A stretch of DNA of 64,000 nt from Croceimicrobium sp965279135 (lineage in GTDB: Bacteria > Bacteroidota > Bacteroidia > Flavobacteriales > Schleiferiaceae): contig OZ257133.1 of assembly GCA_965279135.1 (NCBI GenBank), positions 2,046,001 to 2,110,000 on the forward strand, written 5' to 3'. Below, piece by piece: positions 1 to 8,489 of the stretch (position 1 is the stretch's first letter; each line of letters opens with the position of its first letter). A program made the translations under genes and the position numbers. Below the pieces are notes generated by a model. That model saw only the letters and a program-made list of their open reading frames with translations, searched no databases and was not told where the DNA came from.

Positions 1-275
1 CCTGGACGATCGCCTACTTTGGCTGCAACTTCGCGGAACAATTCTGTAACGGCATTCTTATTTTTCAAATAAGAGAATACAACGCGGCGATTGTGAGTAT
101 TATCGGTTTTAGCTTTAGTAACTAAAGGTTCGATAAAGTTCTTCAAGGCTTTAGCCTTGGCCACTGTAGTATTAATGCGCTTATGTTCAATCAAGCTGCT
201 CGCCATGTTGGACAACATCGCTTTGCGGTGCGCTGATTTTCTACCGAGATGATTTATTTTCTTTCCGTGTCTCAT
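1..275 (-). CDS. rplQ: 50S ribosomal protein L17 (partial, C-terminus cut by window start)
   Basis: Translation from the ATG at 275 begins MRHGKKINHLGRKSAHRKAM, the characteristic L17 N-terminus, and stays open for 91 codons to the window edge. L17 is a large-subunit assembly protein near the exit tunnel. It starts 7 nt after rpoA and is the last visible gene of the ribosomal super-operon, as in most bacteria. The C-terminal part lies outside the window. Confidence 0.96.
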   Translation of the reverse strand, partial: MRHGKKINHLGRKSAHRKAMLSNMASSLIEHKRINTTVAKAKALKNFIEPLVTKAKTDNTHNRRVVFSYLKNKNAVTELFREVAAKVGDRP

Positions 276-282
276 CGGTTAA

Positions 283-1275
283 CTAGTCCTTGTCTAATTT
301 GTATTTTGAGATATCCATACCGAAGCTCAAACCTTTGCTTTCAACTAGCTCATCAAGCTCAGTAAGAGATTTCTTACCGAAGTTGCGGAACTTCATAAGG
401 TCGCTCTTGGTATAGGTAACCAGATCTCCTAAGGTATCCACTTCCGCCGCTTTCAAGCAGTTTAGGGCACGAACTGAAAGATCCATATCAACCAATTTGG
501 TCTTAAGAAGCTGACGCATGTGAAGGATCTCCTCATCATACTTATCTGCTTCAGAAGCTGAATTGTCTTCTAATGAAATCTTTTCATCGCTCACAAGCAT
601 GAAGTGCTGGATCAAAATCTTAGCCGCTTCAGTAAGCGCTTTCTTAGGATGAATAGAACCATCGGTGGTGATGTCAAGAATCAACTTTTCAAAGTCAGTT
701 TTTTGCTCAACACGATAGTTCTCGATACTGTACTTTACGTTCTTAATTGGAGTGTAGATGGCATCAACTGCGATAGTACCGATAGGGGCACCACTCTTTT
801 TGTTCTCCTCTGCTGGTACATATCCGCGACCTTTCTCGATAGTTACATCCATAGAGATGCTTACTGAAGGATCAAGGTTACAGATTACCAAGTCAGGGTT
901 TAATACCTGAAAAGAGCTGGCAAATTTGCCAATATCACCAGCGGTCAGACGCTCCTGCCCGCTAATACTCATATTGATGCTTTCGCTGTCGTTTTCCTCG
1001 ATCTGACGCTTGAAACGCACTTGCTTCAAGTTTAGGATGATCTCGGTTACATCTTCTACCACTCCTTTGATAGTGGAGAACTCATGATCCACGCCTTCAA
1101 TACGTACCGAAGTAATGGCAAAGCCCTCCAGTGATGACAAAAGAACCCGACGCAATGCGTTTCCTACGGTTAGACCGTATCCGGGCTCCAAAGGCCTGAA
1201 CTCAAATTGACCTTCAGTATCGGTCGCTTGATTCATGATTACCTGATCAGGCTTCTGGAAATTTAAGATCGCCAT
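283..1275 (-). CDS. rpoA: DNA-directed RNA polymerase subunit alpha
   Basis: A 330-residue protein of normal length for RNA polymerase alpha. Residues 1 to about 230 form the dimerisation and beta/beta'-binding domain, with the conserved GYGLTVGNALRRVLLSS segment. After an acidic linker (about 235-250) the C-terminal domain (about 255-320) has the helix-hairpin-helix features that bind DNA and activators (RALNCLKAAEVDTLGDL, FGKKSLTEL). It assembles the polymerase core. Cotranscribed between rpsD (25 nt) and rplQ (7 nt), the usual alpha-operon position. Confidence 0.99.
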   Translation of the reverse strand: MAILNFQKPDQVIMNQATDTEGQFEFRPLEPGYGLTVGNALRRVLLSSLEGFAITSVRIEGVDHEFSTIKGVVEDVTEIILNLKQVRFKRQIEENDSESINMSISGQERLTAGDIGKFASSFQVLNPDLVICNLDPSVSISMDVTIEKGRGYVPAEENKKSGAPIGTIAVDAIYTPIKNVKYSIENYRVEQKTDFEKLILDITTDGSIHPKKALTEAAKILIQHFMLVSDEKISLEDNSASEADKYDEEILHMRQLLKTKLVDMDLSVRALNCLKAAEVDTLGDLVTYTKSDLMKFRNFGKKSLTELDELVESKGLSFGMDISKYKLDKD

Positions 1276-1300
1276 ATGGGTAGGGAATTAAGGTTATTAA

Positions 1301-1906
1301 TTATTTAGAGTACAATTCTACGATCAGCTGCTCCTTGATGTTTTCAGGAACCTGAGCTCTCATAGGTACACTTAGCATTTTACCGCTGTGTGAAGATTCG
1401 TTCCACTCCAACCACTCTAGGGTTTCTTTGCGAGTAGAAAGAGAATCAGAAATCGCTTGAAGTGATTTAGACTTCTCACGCACACCTACAACATCACCAA
1501 CTTTCACCTGGTATGAAGGGATGTTTAACACCTCTCCGTTTACAGTGATATGACGGTGACCTACCAATTGACGTGCTGCACGACGGGTAGGTGCAATGCC
1601 CAAGCGGTATACGATGTTGTCAAGGCGACTCTCACACAATTGAAGTAGTACCTCACCGGTAATACCCTTCGCACGAGATGCACGATCGAACATATTAGCG
1701 AATTGACGCTCCAGGATACCATAGGTATACTTGGCCTTTTGCTTTTCAGCAAGCTGGATTGCGTATTCGGATTTCTTCCCACGACGACGGTTAGGACCGT
1801 GCTGACCGGGAGGATAGTTTTTTCTTTCTAAGGCACGATCAGGTCCGAAGATAGGATCCTGGAACTTACGTGCAATCTTGGAAACGGGGCCTCTGTATCT
1901 AGCCAT
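1301..1906 (-). CDS. rpsD: 30S ribosomal protein S4
   Basis: A 201-residue S4 starting MARYRGPVSKIARKF. S4 is a primary 16S rRNA binder that nucleates 5'-domain assembly. The S4-type RNA-binding domain is visible at about residues 90-150 (RLDNIVYRLG, GHRHITVNG). The N-terminus has no Cys cluster, so it is the zinc-free form. Located between rpsK (23 nt) and rpoA. Confidence 0.98.
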   Translation of the reverse strand: MARYRGPVSKIARKFQDPIFGPDRALERKNYPPGQHGPNRRRGKKSEYAIQLAEKQKAKYTYGILERQFANMFDRASRAKGITGEVLLQLCESRLDNIVYRLGIAPTRRAARQLVGHRHITVNGEVLNIPSYQVKVGDVVGVREKSKSLQAISDSLSTRKETLEWLEWNESSHSGKMLSVPMRAQVPENIKEQLIVELYSK

Positions 1907-1929
1907 TACTCTTTAATCTAAATAGTTGA

Positions 1930-2322
1930 TTAAACTCTTCTTCTCTTGGGTGGACGACATCCATTGTGCGGGATCGGAGTAACGTCTACGATCTCGGTAA
2001 CTTCTACTCCACTGTTGTGGATGCTACGGATCGCTGACTCACGACCGTTACCTGGACCTTTTACGTAAACTTTTACTTTCTTCAATCCATATTCAGCGGC
2101 TTTAGTAGCACAATCCTCGGCAGCCATTTGGGCAGCATAAGGAGTATTCTTTTTGGAACCACGGAATCCCATTTTACCAGCACTAGACCAAGAGATAACC
2201 TGACCACGAGTATTGGTAAGAGAAATGATGATATTGTTGAAGGATGCGTTGATGTGCGCCTCTCCGGCAGCTTCTACAACTACATTACGCTTTTTGGTTG
2301 CTTTACCTTGCTTCTTTGCCAT
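1930..2322 (-). CDS. rpsK: 30S ribosomal protein S11
   Basis: A 130-residue S11, a platform protein of the small subunit near the mRNA exit. The hallmark C-terminus PHNGCRPPKRRRV and the internal KGPGNGRESAIR motif are present. The N-terminal extension is short and basic. It lies 13 nt after rpsM, in the usual rpsM-rpsK-rpsD-rpoA order. Confidence 0.98.
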   Translation of the reverse strand: MAKKQGKATKKRNVVVEAAGEAHINASFNNIIISLTNTRGQVISWSSAGKMGFRGSKKNTPYAAQMAAEDCATKAAEYGLKKVKVYVKGPGNGRESAIRSIHNSGVEVTEIVDVTPIPHNGCRPPKRRRV

Positions 2323-2335
2323 GATGCGTCAAATA

Positions 2336-2713
2336 TTATTTAGTCACCTTCTTCTTGTTCGCAACAGTCTTACGACGACCTTTACGCGTACGTGAATTAT
2401 TCTTGGTGCGCTGACCACGTAGAGGTAAGCCGGCACGATGACGGATACCGCGATTACAACCAATGTCCATCAGACGTTTGATGTTCAATTGAATTTCAGA
2501 ACGCAATTCACCTTCTACGGTGTAGGTATCTGAGATAATTCCACGGATCGTGGTTAATTGATCATCATTCCACTCGCTAACCTTAATATTAGGATCGATT
2601 CCTGCCTCTTCGAGGATCTTAGCGGCGCGGCTACGACCGATGCCGAAGATGTAGGTAAGGCCAATCTCGCCTCGCTTATTTTTTGGTAAGTCTATACCAG
2701 CAATTCTCGCCAT
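2336..2713 (-). CDS. rpsM: 30S ribosomal protein S13
   Basis: A 125-residue S13 (MARIAGIDLPKNKRGEIGLT). S13 sits on the small-subunit head and forms intersubunit bridges and P-site tRNA contacts. The helix-hairpin-helix-like segment (YIFGIGRSRAAKIL) and the basic tail with RGQRTKNNSRTRKG are present. Follows rpmJ by 12 nt. Confidence 0.98.
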   Translation of the reverse strand: MARIAGIDLPKNKRGEIGLTYIFGIGRSRAAKILEEAGIDPNIKVSEWNDDQLTTIRGIISDTYTVEGELRSEIQLNIKRLMDIGCNRGIRHRAGLPLRGQRTKNNSRTRKGRRKTVANKKKVTK

Positions 2714-2725
2714 ATCAGCTTCTTA

Positions 2726-2842
2726 TTAACCTTGTCTTTGTTTGAACTTGGGATTCTTCTTGTTGATCACGTACAGTTTGCCTTTACGACGTACGATCTT
2801 GCAATCTGCACTTCTTTTTTTCAATGATGCTCTTACTTTCAT
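2726..2842 (-). CDS. rpmJ: 50S ribosomal protein L36 (zinc-free type)
   Basis: A short 38-codon gene from ATG at 2842 to TAA at 2726-2728. The product begins MKVRASLKKRSADCKIVRRK and ends NPKFKQRQG, which is diagnostic of L36. Only one cysteine (C14) remains of the usual CxxC...C...H zinc site, so this is the C-minus form common in Bacteroidota. It fits exactly between infA (7 nt upstream) and rpsM (12 nt downstream), the canonical rpmJ position. Confidence 0.96.
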   Translation of the reverse strand: MKVRASLKKRSADCKIVRRKGKLYVINKKNPKFKQRQG

Positions 2843-2849
2843 AATAGTC

Positions 2850-3065
2850 TTAGTATCGGTAAGTAATACGTCCTTTGCTTAAATCGTAAGGTGACATTTC
2901 TAATTTCACCTTATCACCTGGAAGTAGTTTTATATAGTTCATTCGCATTTTTCCGGAGATGTGCGCGGTAATTACGTGTCCATTCTCCAATTCAACGCGG
3001 AACATTGCATTACTCAATGCTTCTACAATAGTTCCGTCTTGTTCAATTGCCGATTGTTTCGCCAT
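2850..3065 (-). CDS. infA: Translation initiation factor IF-1
   Basis: A 71-residue single OB-fold protein of standard IF-1 length (MAKQSAIEQDGTIVEALSNA, ending GRITYRY). IF-1 occupies the ribosomal A site during initiation and cooperates with IF-2 and IF-3. Located between secY (11 nt) and rpmJ (7 nt), as in many Gram-negative spc operons. Confidence 0.98.
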   Translation of the reverse strand: MAKQSAIEQDGTIVEALSNAMFRVELENGHVITAHISGKMRMNYIKLLPGDKVKLEMSPYDLSKGRITYRY

Positions 3066-3076
3066 AATTATTCTCC

Positions 3077-4420
3077 TTAGAATGCGCTAACCGCTCTTCC
3101 TTTTAGTTTTCCATTTTTCATTAAACCATCATAATGACGATTCAATAAGTAGCTTTCTATTTGCTGCAGAGTATCCAGAACCACACCTACCATAATTAGC
3201 AAACTGGTTCCTCCGTAGAAATAGGCAAACTGAGTATTAACACCAGCGATCATTGCGAAAGCTGGTAATATGGCCAAAATGGCCAAGAAAATGGAACCCG
3301 GTAAGGTGATACGAGACAATACCGTGTCCAAGAATTCGGCAGTAGACTTTCCAGGTTTAATGCCCGGAACGAAACCACCATTGCGCTTCAGATCTTCTGC
3401 CATCTGATTGGTATTAACCTGAATTGCGGTGTAGAAATAGGTAAATAGAATAATAAGGACTGCAAATACGAAATTGTACCAGAAGCCTTGAATATTACTA
3501 AAGGCAGTAACCAACCAACCTGCGCTCGCGCCACCGTCGGCGGTAGTGTAGGACAAGATGGTAACGGGGATAAACATAATCGCCTGTGCGAAAATGATTG
3601 GCATCACCCCTGCTGCATTAACCTTTAATGGAATGTACTGACGGGCCATATTACCGGTGAAGGTGCGGCCGCCTGTAGTACGCTTTGCATATTGCACAGG
3701 AATCTTGCGAACTGCCTGTACCAGCGCCACAGATAAAAGAATTACGATCAATAGTACTGCCACCTCAATAATGAAAAGTACAATACCGCCACCCTGAGAA
3801 TCAGTCTTAGAAACTAATTCCTGAAGGAAAGCCTGAGGTAAGCTGGCTATAATCCCTACCATAATAAGTAAAGAAATACCGTTACCGATTCCTTTATCCG
3901 TAATACGTTCCCCAAGCCACATCGCGAAAACAGTACCTGCTGTTAAAACGATAATACTTAAGGTCCAGAACATAGAGGCACTAAGGGTAGTCTCCACTCC
4001 TTGTGCACTAAGGTTTGCTACATAACCCGGAGCCTGTGCCATGGTAATACCAATAGTTAAAATCCGGGTGATTTGATTCAGTTTGCGTCTTCCACTCTCC
4101 CCTTCCTTTTGCATCTTTTGGATGGTAGGAACAGCCATACCCAATAATTGGATAATAATACTTGCGGAGATATAAGGCATAATACCTAATGCCAAAATGG
4201 AAGCATTGGAAAATGCTCCACCGGTAAAGGCATCTAATAGTCCTACTAAGCCACCATCAGCCTGATTGGCCAGGTTCTGTAAACTATCAGTATCAACACC
4301 AGGAAGTACAACATTGGAACCCAAGCGATAAATAAGCAAGAGTCCTAAGGTCAATAGAATCTTTTCCCTTAGTTCTTCAATTGCCCAGATATTTTTTATG
4401 GTATCAATAAATCGCTTCAT
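3077..4420 (-). CDS. secY: Protein translocase subunit SecY
   Basis: A 447-residue inner-membrane protein with about ten hydrophobic segments, the pore subunit of SecYEG. Conserved SecY signatures are visible: the plug-proximal segment after TM1 (GVDTDSL), the MPYISASIIIQLLGM block near residues 80-95, the cytosolic loop containing KRTTGGRTFTG, and NPADL-region equivalents such as FKPG-like GIKPGKSTAEFLD. It sits between rplO (9 nt) and infA (11 nt), its usual place in the spc operon, which couples translocon and ribosome synthesis. Confidence 0.98.
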   Translation of the reverse strand: MKRFIDTIKNIWAIEELREKILLTLGLLLIYRLGSNVVLPGVDTDSLQNLANQADGGLVGLLDAFTGGAFSNASILALGIMPYISASIIIQLLGMAVPTIQKMQKEGESGRRKLNQITRILTIGITMAQAPGYVANLSAQGVETTLSASMFWTLSIIVLTAGTVFAMWLGERITDKGIGNGISLLIMVGIIASLPQAFLQELVSKTDSQGGGIVLFIIEVAVLLIVILLSVALVQAVRKIPVQYAKRTTGGRTFTGNMARQYIPLKVNAAGVMPIIFAQAIMFIPVTILSYTTADGGASAGWLVTAFSNIQGFWYNFVFAVLIILFTYFYTAIQVNTNQMAEDLKRNGGFVPGIKPGKSTAEFLDTVLSRITLPGSIFLAILAILPAFAMIAGVNTQFAYFYGGTSLLIMVGVVLDTLQQIESYLLNRHYDGLMKNGKLKGRAVSAF

Positions 4421-4429
4421 GTTCCGCTT

Positions 4430-4879
4430 TTATACAGTTTTGGCTTCACCACCTTGCGCTTCGATTGCAGCCTTAGCGCTAGCAGAGAATGCGTGTGCTT
4501 CTACGTTCAATTTGCTGGTTAGCTCTCCACGTCCCAAAATCTTAACGCGATCTTTTTTGGCTACTAAGCCATTCTCGATCAAGCTTTCGATAGTAACCGT
4601 GTCGGAAATCTTCTTATTGTCTACAAGGTTTTGCAGGGTATCAAGGTTAATTCCGTTATACTCTACACGGTTAGGATTTTTGAAACCGAATTTAGGAACG
4701 CGACGTTGCAAAGGCATCTGACCACCTTCAAACCCAATTTTGGATTTGTAACCACTGCGCGACTTAGCACCTTTGTGCCCGCGGGTTGCAGTACCACCAT
4801 GTCCACTACCCTCTCCACGAGCAATGCGCTTGGTGCTTTTTACTGAACCTTCGGCTGGTTTTAAATTATTTAAGCTCAT
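4430..4879 (-). CDS. rplO: 50S ribosomal protein L15
   Basis: A 149-residue L15 with the glycine-rich, basic N-terminal tail (RIARGEGSGHGGTATRGHKG) that penetrates 23S rRNA, followed by the globular domain ending AKAAIEAQGGEAKTV. A late-assembly large-subunit protein. Located between rpmD (24 nt) and secY (9 nt). Confidence 0.97.
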   Translation of the reverse strand: MSLNNLKPAEGSVKSTKRIARGEGSGHGGTATRGHKGAKSRSGYKSKIGFEGGQMPLQRRVPKFGFKNPNRVEYNGINLDTLQNLVDNKKISDTVTIESLIENGLVAKKDRVKILGRGELTSKLNVEAHAFSASAKAAIEAQGGEAKTV

Positions 4880-4903
4880 CTTAATGTCTTTCTATGCGTT
4901 TGC

Positions 4904-5086
4904 TTAGTTCAACTCTTCTATTTCAAGTAAGTGAGAAACCTTGCGCACCATTCCCAAAATCTGAGGGGTGGCTTCATGCTCCACTACCTGATTCATCTTA
5001 CGCAGTCCTAAGGCCTCCAAAGTACGTTTCTGATTCTCTGGACGGTTGATTTTGCTGCGTACTTGTTTAACTCTGATCTTAGCCAT
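4904..5086 (-). CDS. rpmD: 50S ribosomal protein L30
   Basis: A 60-residue L30 (MAKIRVKQVRSKINRPENQK). The ATG at 5086 is chosen over an in-frame GTG one codon upstream because MAKIRVKQ is the family N-terminus. It overlaps nothing and lies 10 nt after rpsE, the standard spc order rpsE-rpmD-rplO. Confidence 0.96.
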   Translation of the reverse strand: MAKIRVKQVRSKINRPENQKRTLEALGLRKMNQVVEHEATPQILGMVRKVSHLLEIEELN

Positions 5087-5096
5087 CACCTATATC

Positions 5097-5621
5097 TTAA
5101 CCGTTAAACACTTTATCTACGCTAATACCACGGGCCTTAGCAATTCCTGCCGCATCACGTAGAGATAGAAGCGCGTCGAAAGTTGCTTTTACCACATTGT
5201 GAGGGTTTGAAGAACCTTTAGACTTTGCTAGTACATCATGTACACCAAGACTTTCTAATACCGCACGCATCGCACCACCAGCAATTACTCCGGTACCATT
5301 AGAAGCAGGACGAAGGAAAACTCTCGCTCCACCGAATTTACCATTCTGCTCATGCGGAATAGTGTTCTTTACTAATGGAATGCGCACCAAGTTCTTCTTG
5401 GCGTCCTCAATACCTTTTTGGATCGCTTCGGATACTTCCTTGCTCTTTCCCAATCCGTAGCCAGCCACACCATTCTCATCTCCTACTACCACAATGGCAG
5501 AGAATCCGAAGGTACGACCACCCTTGGTTACTTTGGTAACCCTTTGAATGCCTACAACGCGATCGGTTAACTCCAGACCACTCGGCTTTACACGTTGAAT
5601 ATTTTTGTGTCCTTTAATCAT
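5097..5621 (-). CDS. rpsE: 30S ribosomal protein S5
   Basis: A 174-residue S5, which helps maintain decoding fidelity. The N-terminal double-stranded-RNA-binding-like domain (DRVVGIQRVTKVTKGGRTF, GYGLGKSKEV) is followed by the C-terminal domain (GTGVIAGGAMRAVLES, GSSNPHNVVKATFDAL). No unusual residues are evident in the spectinomycin-contact loop, but no comparison was possible. Spacing to rplR is 9 nt. Confidence 0.98.
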   Translation of the reverse strand: MIKGHKNIQRVKPSGLELTDRVVGIQRVTKVTKGGRTFGFSAIVVVGDENGVAGYGLGKSKEVSEAIQKGIEDAKKNLVRIPLVKNTIPHEQNGKFGGARVFLRPASNGTGVIAGGAMRAVLESLGVHDVLAKSKGSSNPHNVVKATFDALLSLRDAAGIAKARGISVDKVFNG

Positions 5622-5630
5622 GGGATATCC

Positions 5631-5984
5631 TTAAAATTTTAATCCTCCTTCACGGGCACCGTCAGCAAGAGCCTTAACACGACCATGGTACAAGTATCCT
5701 CCACGATCGAATGTGCAAGTCTCTACTCCTGCTTCGCTTGCTTTCTTCGCTAAGGCAGATCCTACTGCTTTAGCAATGTCAGACTTAGTTCCTTCAGAAG
5801 CGATGTCCTTATCCAGTGATGAAGCTGCAGCAAGAGTCTTTCCGCTTACATCATCAATCAACTGAGCATAGATTTCCTTATTAGAACGGAATACCGACAA
5901 ACGAGGGGTACTCCCAGAACCATTAATCTTTTTACGAATCCTTTGACGGATACGGGTTCTTCTCTGTGTTTTAGTCAGTGCCAT
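5631..5984 (-). CDS. rplR: 50S ribosomal protein L18
   Basis: A 117-residue L18, the 5S rRNA-binding protein of the central protuberance. The basic N-terminus (RRTRIRQRIRKKINGS) and the ending FDRGGYLYHGRVKALADGAREGGLKF are diagnostic. Located between rplF (7 nt) and rpsE (9 nt). Confidence 0.98.
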   Translation of the reverse strand: MALTKTQRRTRIRQRIRKKINGSGSTPRLSVFRSNKEIYAQLIDDVSGKTLAAASSLDKDIASEGTKSDIAKAVGSALAKKASEAGVETCTFDRGGYLYHGRVKALADGAREGGLKF

Positions 5985-5991
5985 GTCTTAA

Positions 5992-6543
5992 TTATTTACT
6001 AGCAGTTTTACCAGCCTTTCTACGGATGTACTCACCAACAAAGCGAACACCTTTTCCTTTATAAGGCTCTGGCTTACGGAAAGAACGAATCTTAGCCGCT
6101 ACCATACCTACTAATTGCTTGTCGTGACTTTTAAGGATCACGATTGGGTTTTTACCTTTTTCAGAAACAGTCTCCACTTTAATCTCCTTTGGAAGTTCAA
6201 TCACAATATTGTGAGAGTAACCTAGAGAGAGATCCAAACGTTGACCTTGGTTAGAGGCACGATAACCTACACCAACCAATTCTAATTTCTTCTCAAAACC
6301 TTCAGAAACACCGATCACCATATTGTTGATCAAAGCGCGATACAATCCGTGATTCGCACGGGTTTGCTTCTCGTCATTGGCGCGACTGATAGTAATGGTT
6401 CCGTCTTCAAGGCTGAATTCTACATCATCGCTAATGGGTTGCATTAACTCGCCTAATTTTCCCTTAACCGTTACAACTCCATCTTTGAAGTTAACTTCAA
6501 CGCCGGCGGGAACACTAATGGGGGCTTTACCTACTCGAGACAT
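5992..6543 (-). CDS. rplF: 50S ribosomal protein L6
   Basis: A 183-residue L6 with the tandem alpha/beta repeat of the family and the C-terminal signature PEPYKGKGVRFVGEYIRRKAG. It lies near the sarcin-ricin loop and the factor-binding site. Located between rpsH (10 nt) and rplR (7 nt). Confidence 0.98.
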   Translation of the reverse strand: MSRVGKAPISVPAGVEVNFKDGVVTVKGKLGELMQPISDDVEFSLEDGTITISRANDEKQTRANHGLYRALINNMVIGVSEGFEKKLELVGVGYRASNQGQRLDLSLGYSHNIVIELPKEIKVETVSEKGKNPIVILKSHDKQLVGMVAAKIRSFRKPEPYKGKGVRFVGEYIRRKAGKTASK

Positions 6544-6553
6544 TTCTTAGTTT

Positions 6554-6952
6554 TTAGTATACGTAGCAAAGTACTTCGCCACCTACATTTTCTTTGCGGG
6601 CCTGCTTATCGGTCATCACTCCTTTAGAAGTTGATACGATGGCAATTCCCAATCCATTAATAACTCTTGGCATGGTAGCACTTCCACTATAGGTACGTAA
6701 TCCTGGCTTACTTACGCGCTTCAAGGAACGGATAGCAGGCTCATTGGTAATACGATCATACTTCAAAGCAATTTTGATGGTACCTTGAGGACCTTCTTCC
6801 AATACTTTGTGGTTCAGGATATAACCCTGATCCTGAAGAATGCGGGTGATTTCAACCTTCAAGTTTGAAGATGGAATTTCTACCACTTTGTGTCCAGCCA
6901 TCATGGCGTTACGAACACGGTTTAAATAATCTGCAATTGGATCTGTAATCAT
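6554..6952 (-). CDS. rpsH: 30S ribosomal protein S8
   Basis: A 132-residue S8, a primary 16S rRNA binder and the autogenous spc-operon repressor in E. coli; whether it regulates here is unknown. Conserved ends: MITDPIADYLNRVRNAMMAG and the C-terminal block GVMTDKQARKENVGGEVLCYVY. Located between rpsN (12 nt) and rplF (10 nt). Confidence 0.98.
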   Translation of the reverse strand: MITDPIADYLNRVRNAMMAGHKVVEIPSSNLKVEITRILQDQGYILNHKVLEEGPQGTIKIALKYDRITNEPAIRSLKRVSKPGLRTYSGSATMPRVINGLGIAIVSTSKGVMTDKQARKENVGGEVLCYVY

Positions 6953-6964
6953 CTTAATTCCTTT

Positions 6965-7234
6965 TTACCAACTGGCTTTTTTAACTCCGGGGATCAAACC
7001 TTGGTTGGCCATCTCACGGAAGGTTACACGGCTAATTCCGAACTGACGCATATAACCTCTTGGGCGACCTGTGAGCTTGCAACGGTTGTGCAAACGAACT
7101 GGTGAAGCGTTCTTAGGAAGCTTTTGAAGGGCTTCGTAATCTCCCGCTGCCTTAAGTTCAGCACGCTTCTGGGCGTACTTCTCTACCAGTCTTTCGCGTT
7201 TGCGCTCACGCGCTTTCATTGATTCTTTCGCCAT
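6965..7234 (-). CDS. rpsN: 30S ribosomal protein S14 (long, zinc-free type)
   Basis: An 89-residue S14 of the long form: N-terminal helical part (MAKESMKARERKRERLVEKY), then LHNRCKLTGRPRGYMRQFG, where only a single Cys is left of the zinc-binding CxxC...CxxC of the short form. It is a head protein that contacts S3 and S10. Only 3 nt from rplE. Confidence 0.98.
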   Translation of the reverse strand: MAKESMKARERKRERLVEKYAQKRAELKAAGDYEALQKLPKNASPVRLHNRCKLTGRPRGYMRQFGISRVTFREMANQGLIPGVKKASW

Positions 7235-7237
7235 AAC

Positions 7238-7786
7238 TTATTTTTTGAAGGGTAAACCAAAGTTTGTAAGCAATGCCATTGCCTCCTTATCGGTATCTGC
7301 AGAAGTCACAAATGTGATATCCATACCGGTGATGCGTGGCACTTTGTCAATATTGATCTCTGGGAAGATGATTTGTTCGGTGATACCTAAAGTATAGTTA
7401 CCACGACCATCAAAACCATTATTCTTGATACCGTTGAAATCGCGAATACGTGGCAAAGCCGCCCAAAGCAAACGCTCCAGGAATTCGTACATGCGCTCTC
7501 CGCGGAGGGTAACTTTGGCTCCAATGGGCATACCCTTACGAAGCTTAAAGTTAGAGATGTCCTTTTTGGAGTAAGTAACGATAGCTTTCTGACCGGCAAT
7601 CATGGTCATTTGCTCTACCGCTTGCTCAACCAGCTTTTTATCGCCGGTAGCTTCACCAACACCTTGAGAGATCACGATCTTCTTTAGGCGAGGAACTTCC
7701 ATGCGATTCTTGTATCCAAACTCTTCGGTAAGAGCAGGAACAATCTGTCCCTGGTATTTATCTTTTAATTTGGTAGAAAAGTCCAT
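7238..7786 (-). CDS. rplE: 50S ribosomal protein L5
   Basis: A 182-residue L5, a 5S rRNA-binding protein of the central protuberance that contacts P-site tRNA and S13. Characteristic blocks are NRMEVPRLKKIVISQGVGEA and GRGNYTLGITEQIIFPEI. Its ATG overlaps the rplX stop by one base (TAATG), which suggests translational coupling. Confidence 0.98.
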   Translation of the reverse strand: MDFSTKLKDKYQGQIVPALTEEFGYKNRMEVPRLKKIVISQGVGEATGDKKLVEQAVEQMTMIAGQKAIVTYSKKDISNFKLRKGMPIGAKVTLRGERMYEFLERLLWAALPRIRDFNGIKNNGFDGRGNYTLGITEQIIFPEINIDKVPRITGMDITFVTSADTDKEAMALLTNFGLPFKK

Positions 7787-8106
7787 TACTTAATAATCTC
7801 TTGAGTTTTCTTAGAATAGCGTACCAATTTGCCGTTCTCATCAGCCTTACGTCCCACGCGAGTTGGTTCTCCAGTGGCGGGATCAACGAGCATCAATTTA
7901 GATAGATACACCGGAGCTTCTGTCTCTTCGATTCCTCCTTGAGGATCAGTAGCACTTGGCTTCTTGTGTTTCTTTACTACGTTAATTCCTTCCACGATCG
8001 CTTTACCAGCTTTGGGAAGCATTTCCAAAACCGTTCCTTCCTTGCCTTTATCCTCACCGGAAAGAACTACTACCTTATCACCTTTCTTGATATGAAATTT
8101 AGCCAT
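7786..8106 (-). CDS. rplX: 50S ribosomal protein L24
   Basis: A 106-residue L24 with the KOW motif near the N-terminus (IKKGDKVVVLSGEDKGKEGTV). It is one of the two assembly-initiator proteins of the large subunit, at the exit tunnel. The stop overlaps the rplE start by one base; 11 nt separate it from rplN. Confidence 0.98.
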   Translation of the reverse strand: MAKFHIKKGDKVVVLSGEDKGKEGTVLEMLPKAGKAIVEGINVVKKHKKPSATDPQGGIEETEAPVYLSKLMLVDPATGEPTRVGRKADENGKLVRYSKKTQEIIK

Positions 8107-8117
8107 CGTTCTAACCT

Positions 8118-8486
8118 TTATAGTACCTCAGGGGCAAGTGAAACAATCTTCATATACTGCTTATCGCGAAGCTCACGAGCAACTGGTCCGAATACACGGG
8201 TACCACGCATTTCATTTTGAGCATTCAACAATACGCAAGCATTATCATCAAAGCGGATGTAAGATCCGTCGGGACGACGTACTTCTTTACGAGTACGTAC
8301 AACAACAGCCTTAGACACCTGGCCTTTTTTAGCATTTCCGGAAGGAGTAGATTCTTTGATCGAAACCACAATGCGGTCTCCTACTGAAGCATAGCGACGA
8401 CCAGTACCACCCAACACACGAATTACCAGAACTTCCTTGGCTCCAGTGTTATCCGCTACTTTAAGTCTTGATTCCTGTTGTACCAT
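8118..8486 (-). CDS. rplN: 50S ribosomal protein L14
   Basis: A 122-residue L14 (MVQQESRLKVADNTGAKEVL, ending IVSLAPEVL) of exact family length. It forms an intersubunit bridge and is the docking site for the silencing factor RsfS. Only 3 nt from rpsQ. Confidence 0.98.
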   Translation of the reverse strand: MVQQESRLKVADNTGAKEVLVIRVLGGTGRRYASVGDRIVVSIKESTPSGNAKKGQVSKAVVVRTRKEVRRPDGSYIRFDDNACVLLNAQNEMRGTRVFGPVARELRDKQYMKIVSLAPEVL

Positions 8487-8489
8487 CGC

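Noticed and set aside
604..867. Open frame on the plus strand opposite rpoA
   Set aside because: It is antisense to a clearly conserved gene, has no recognisable protein features and no start context.
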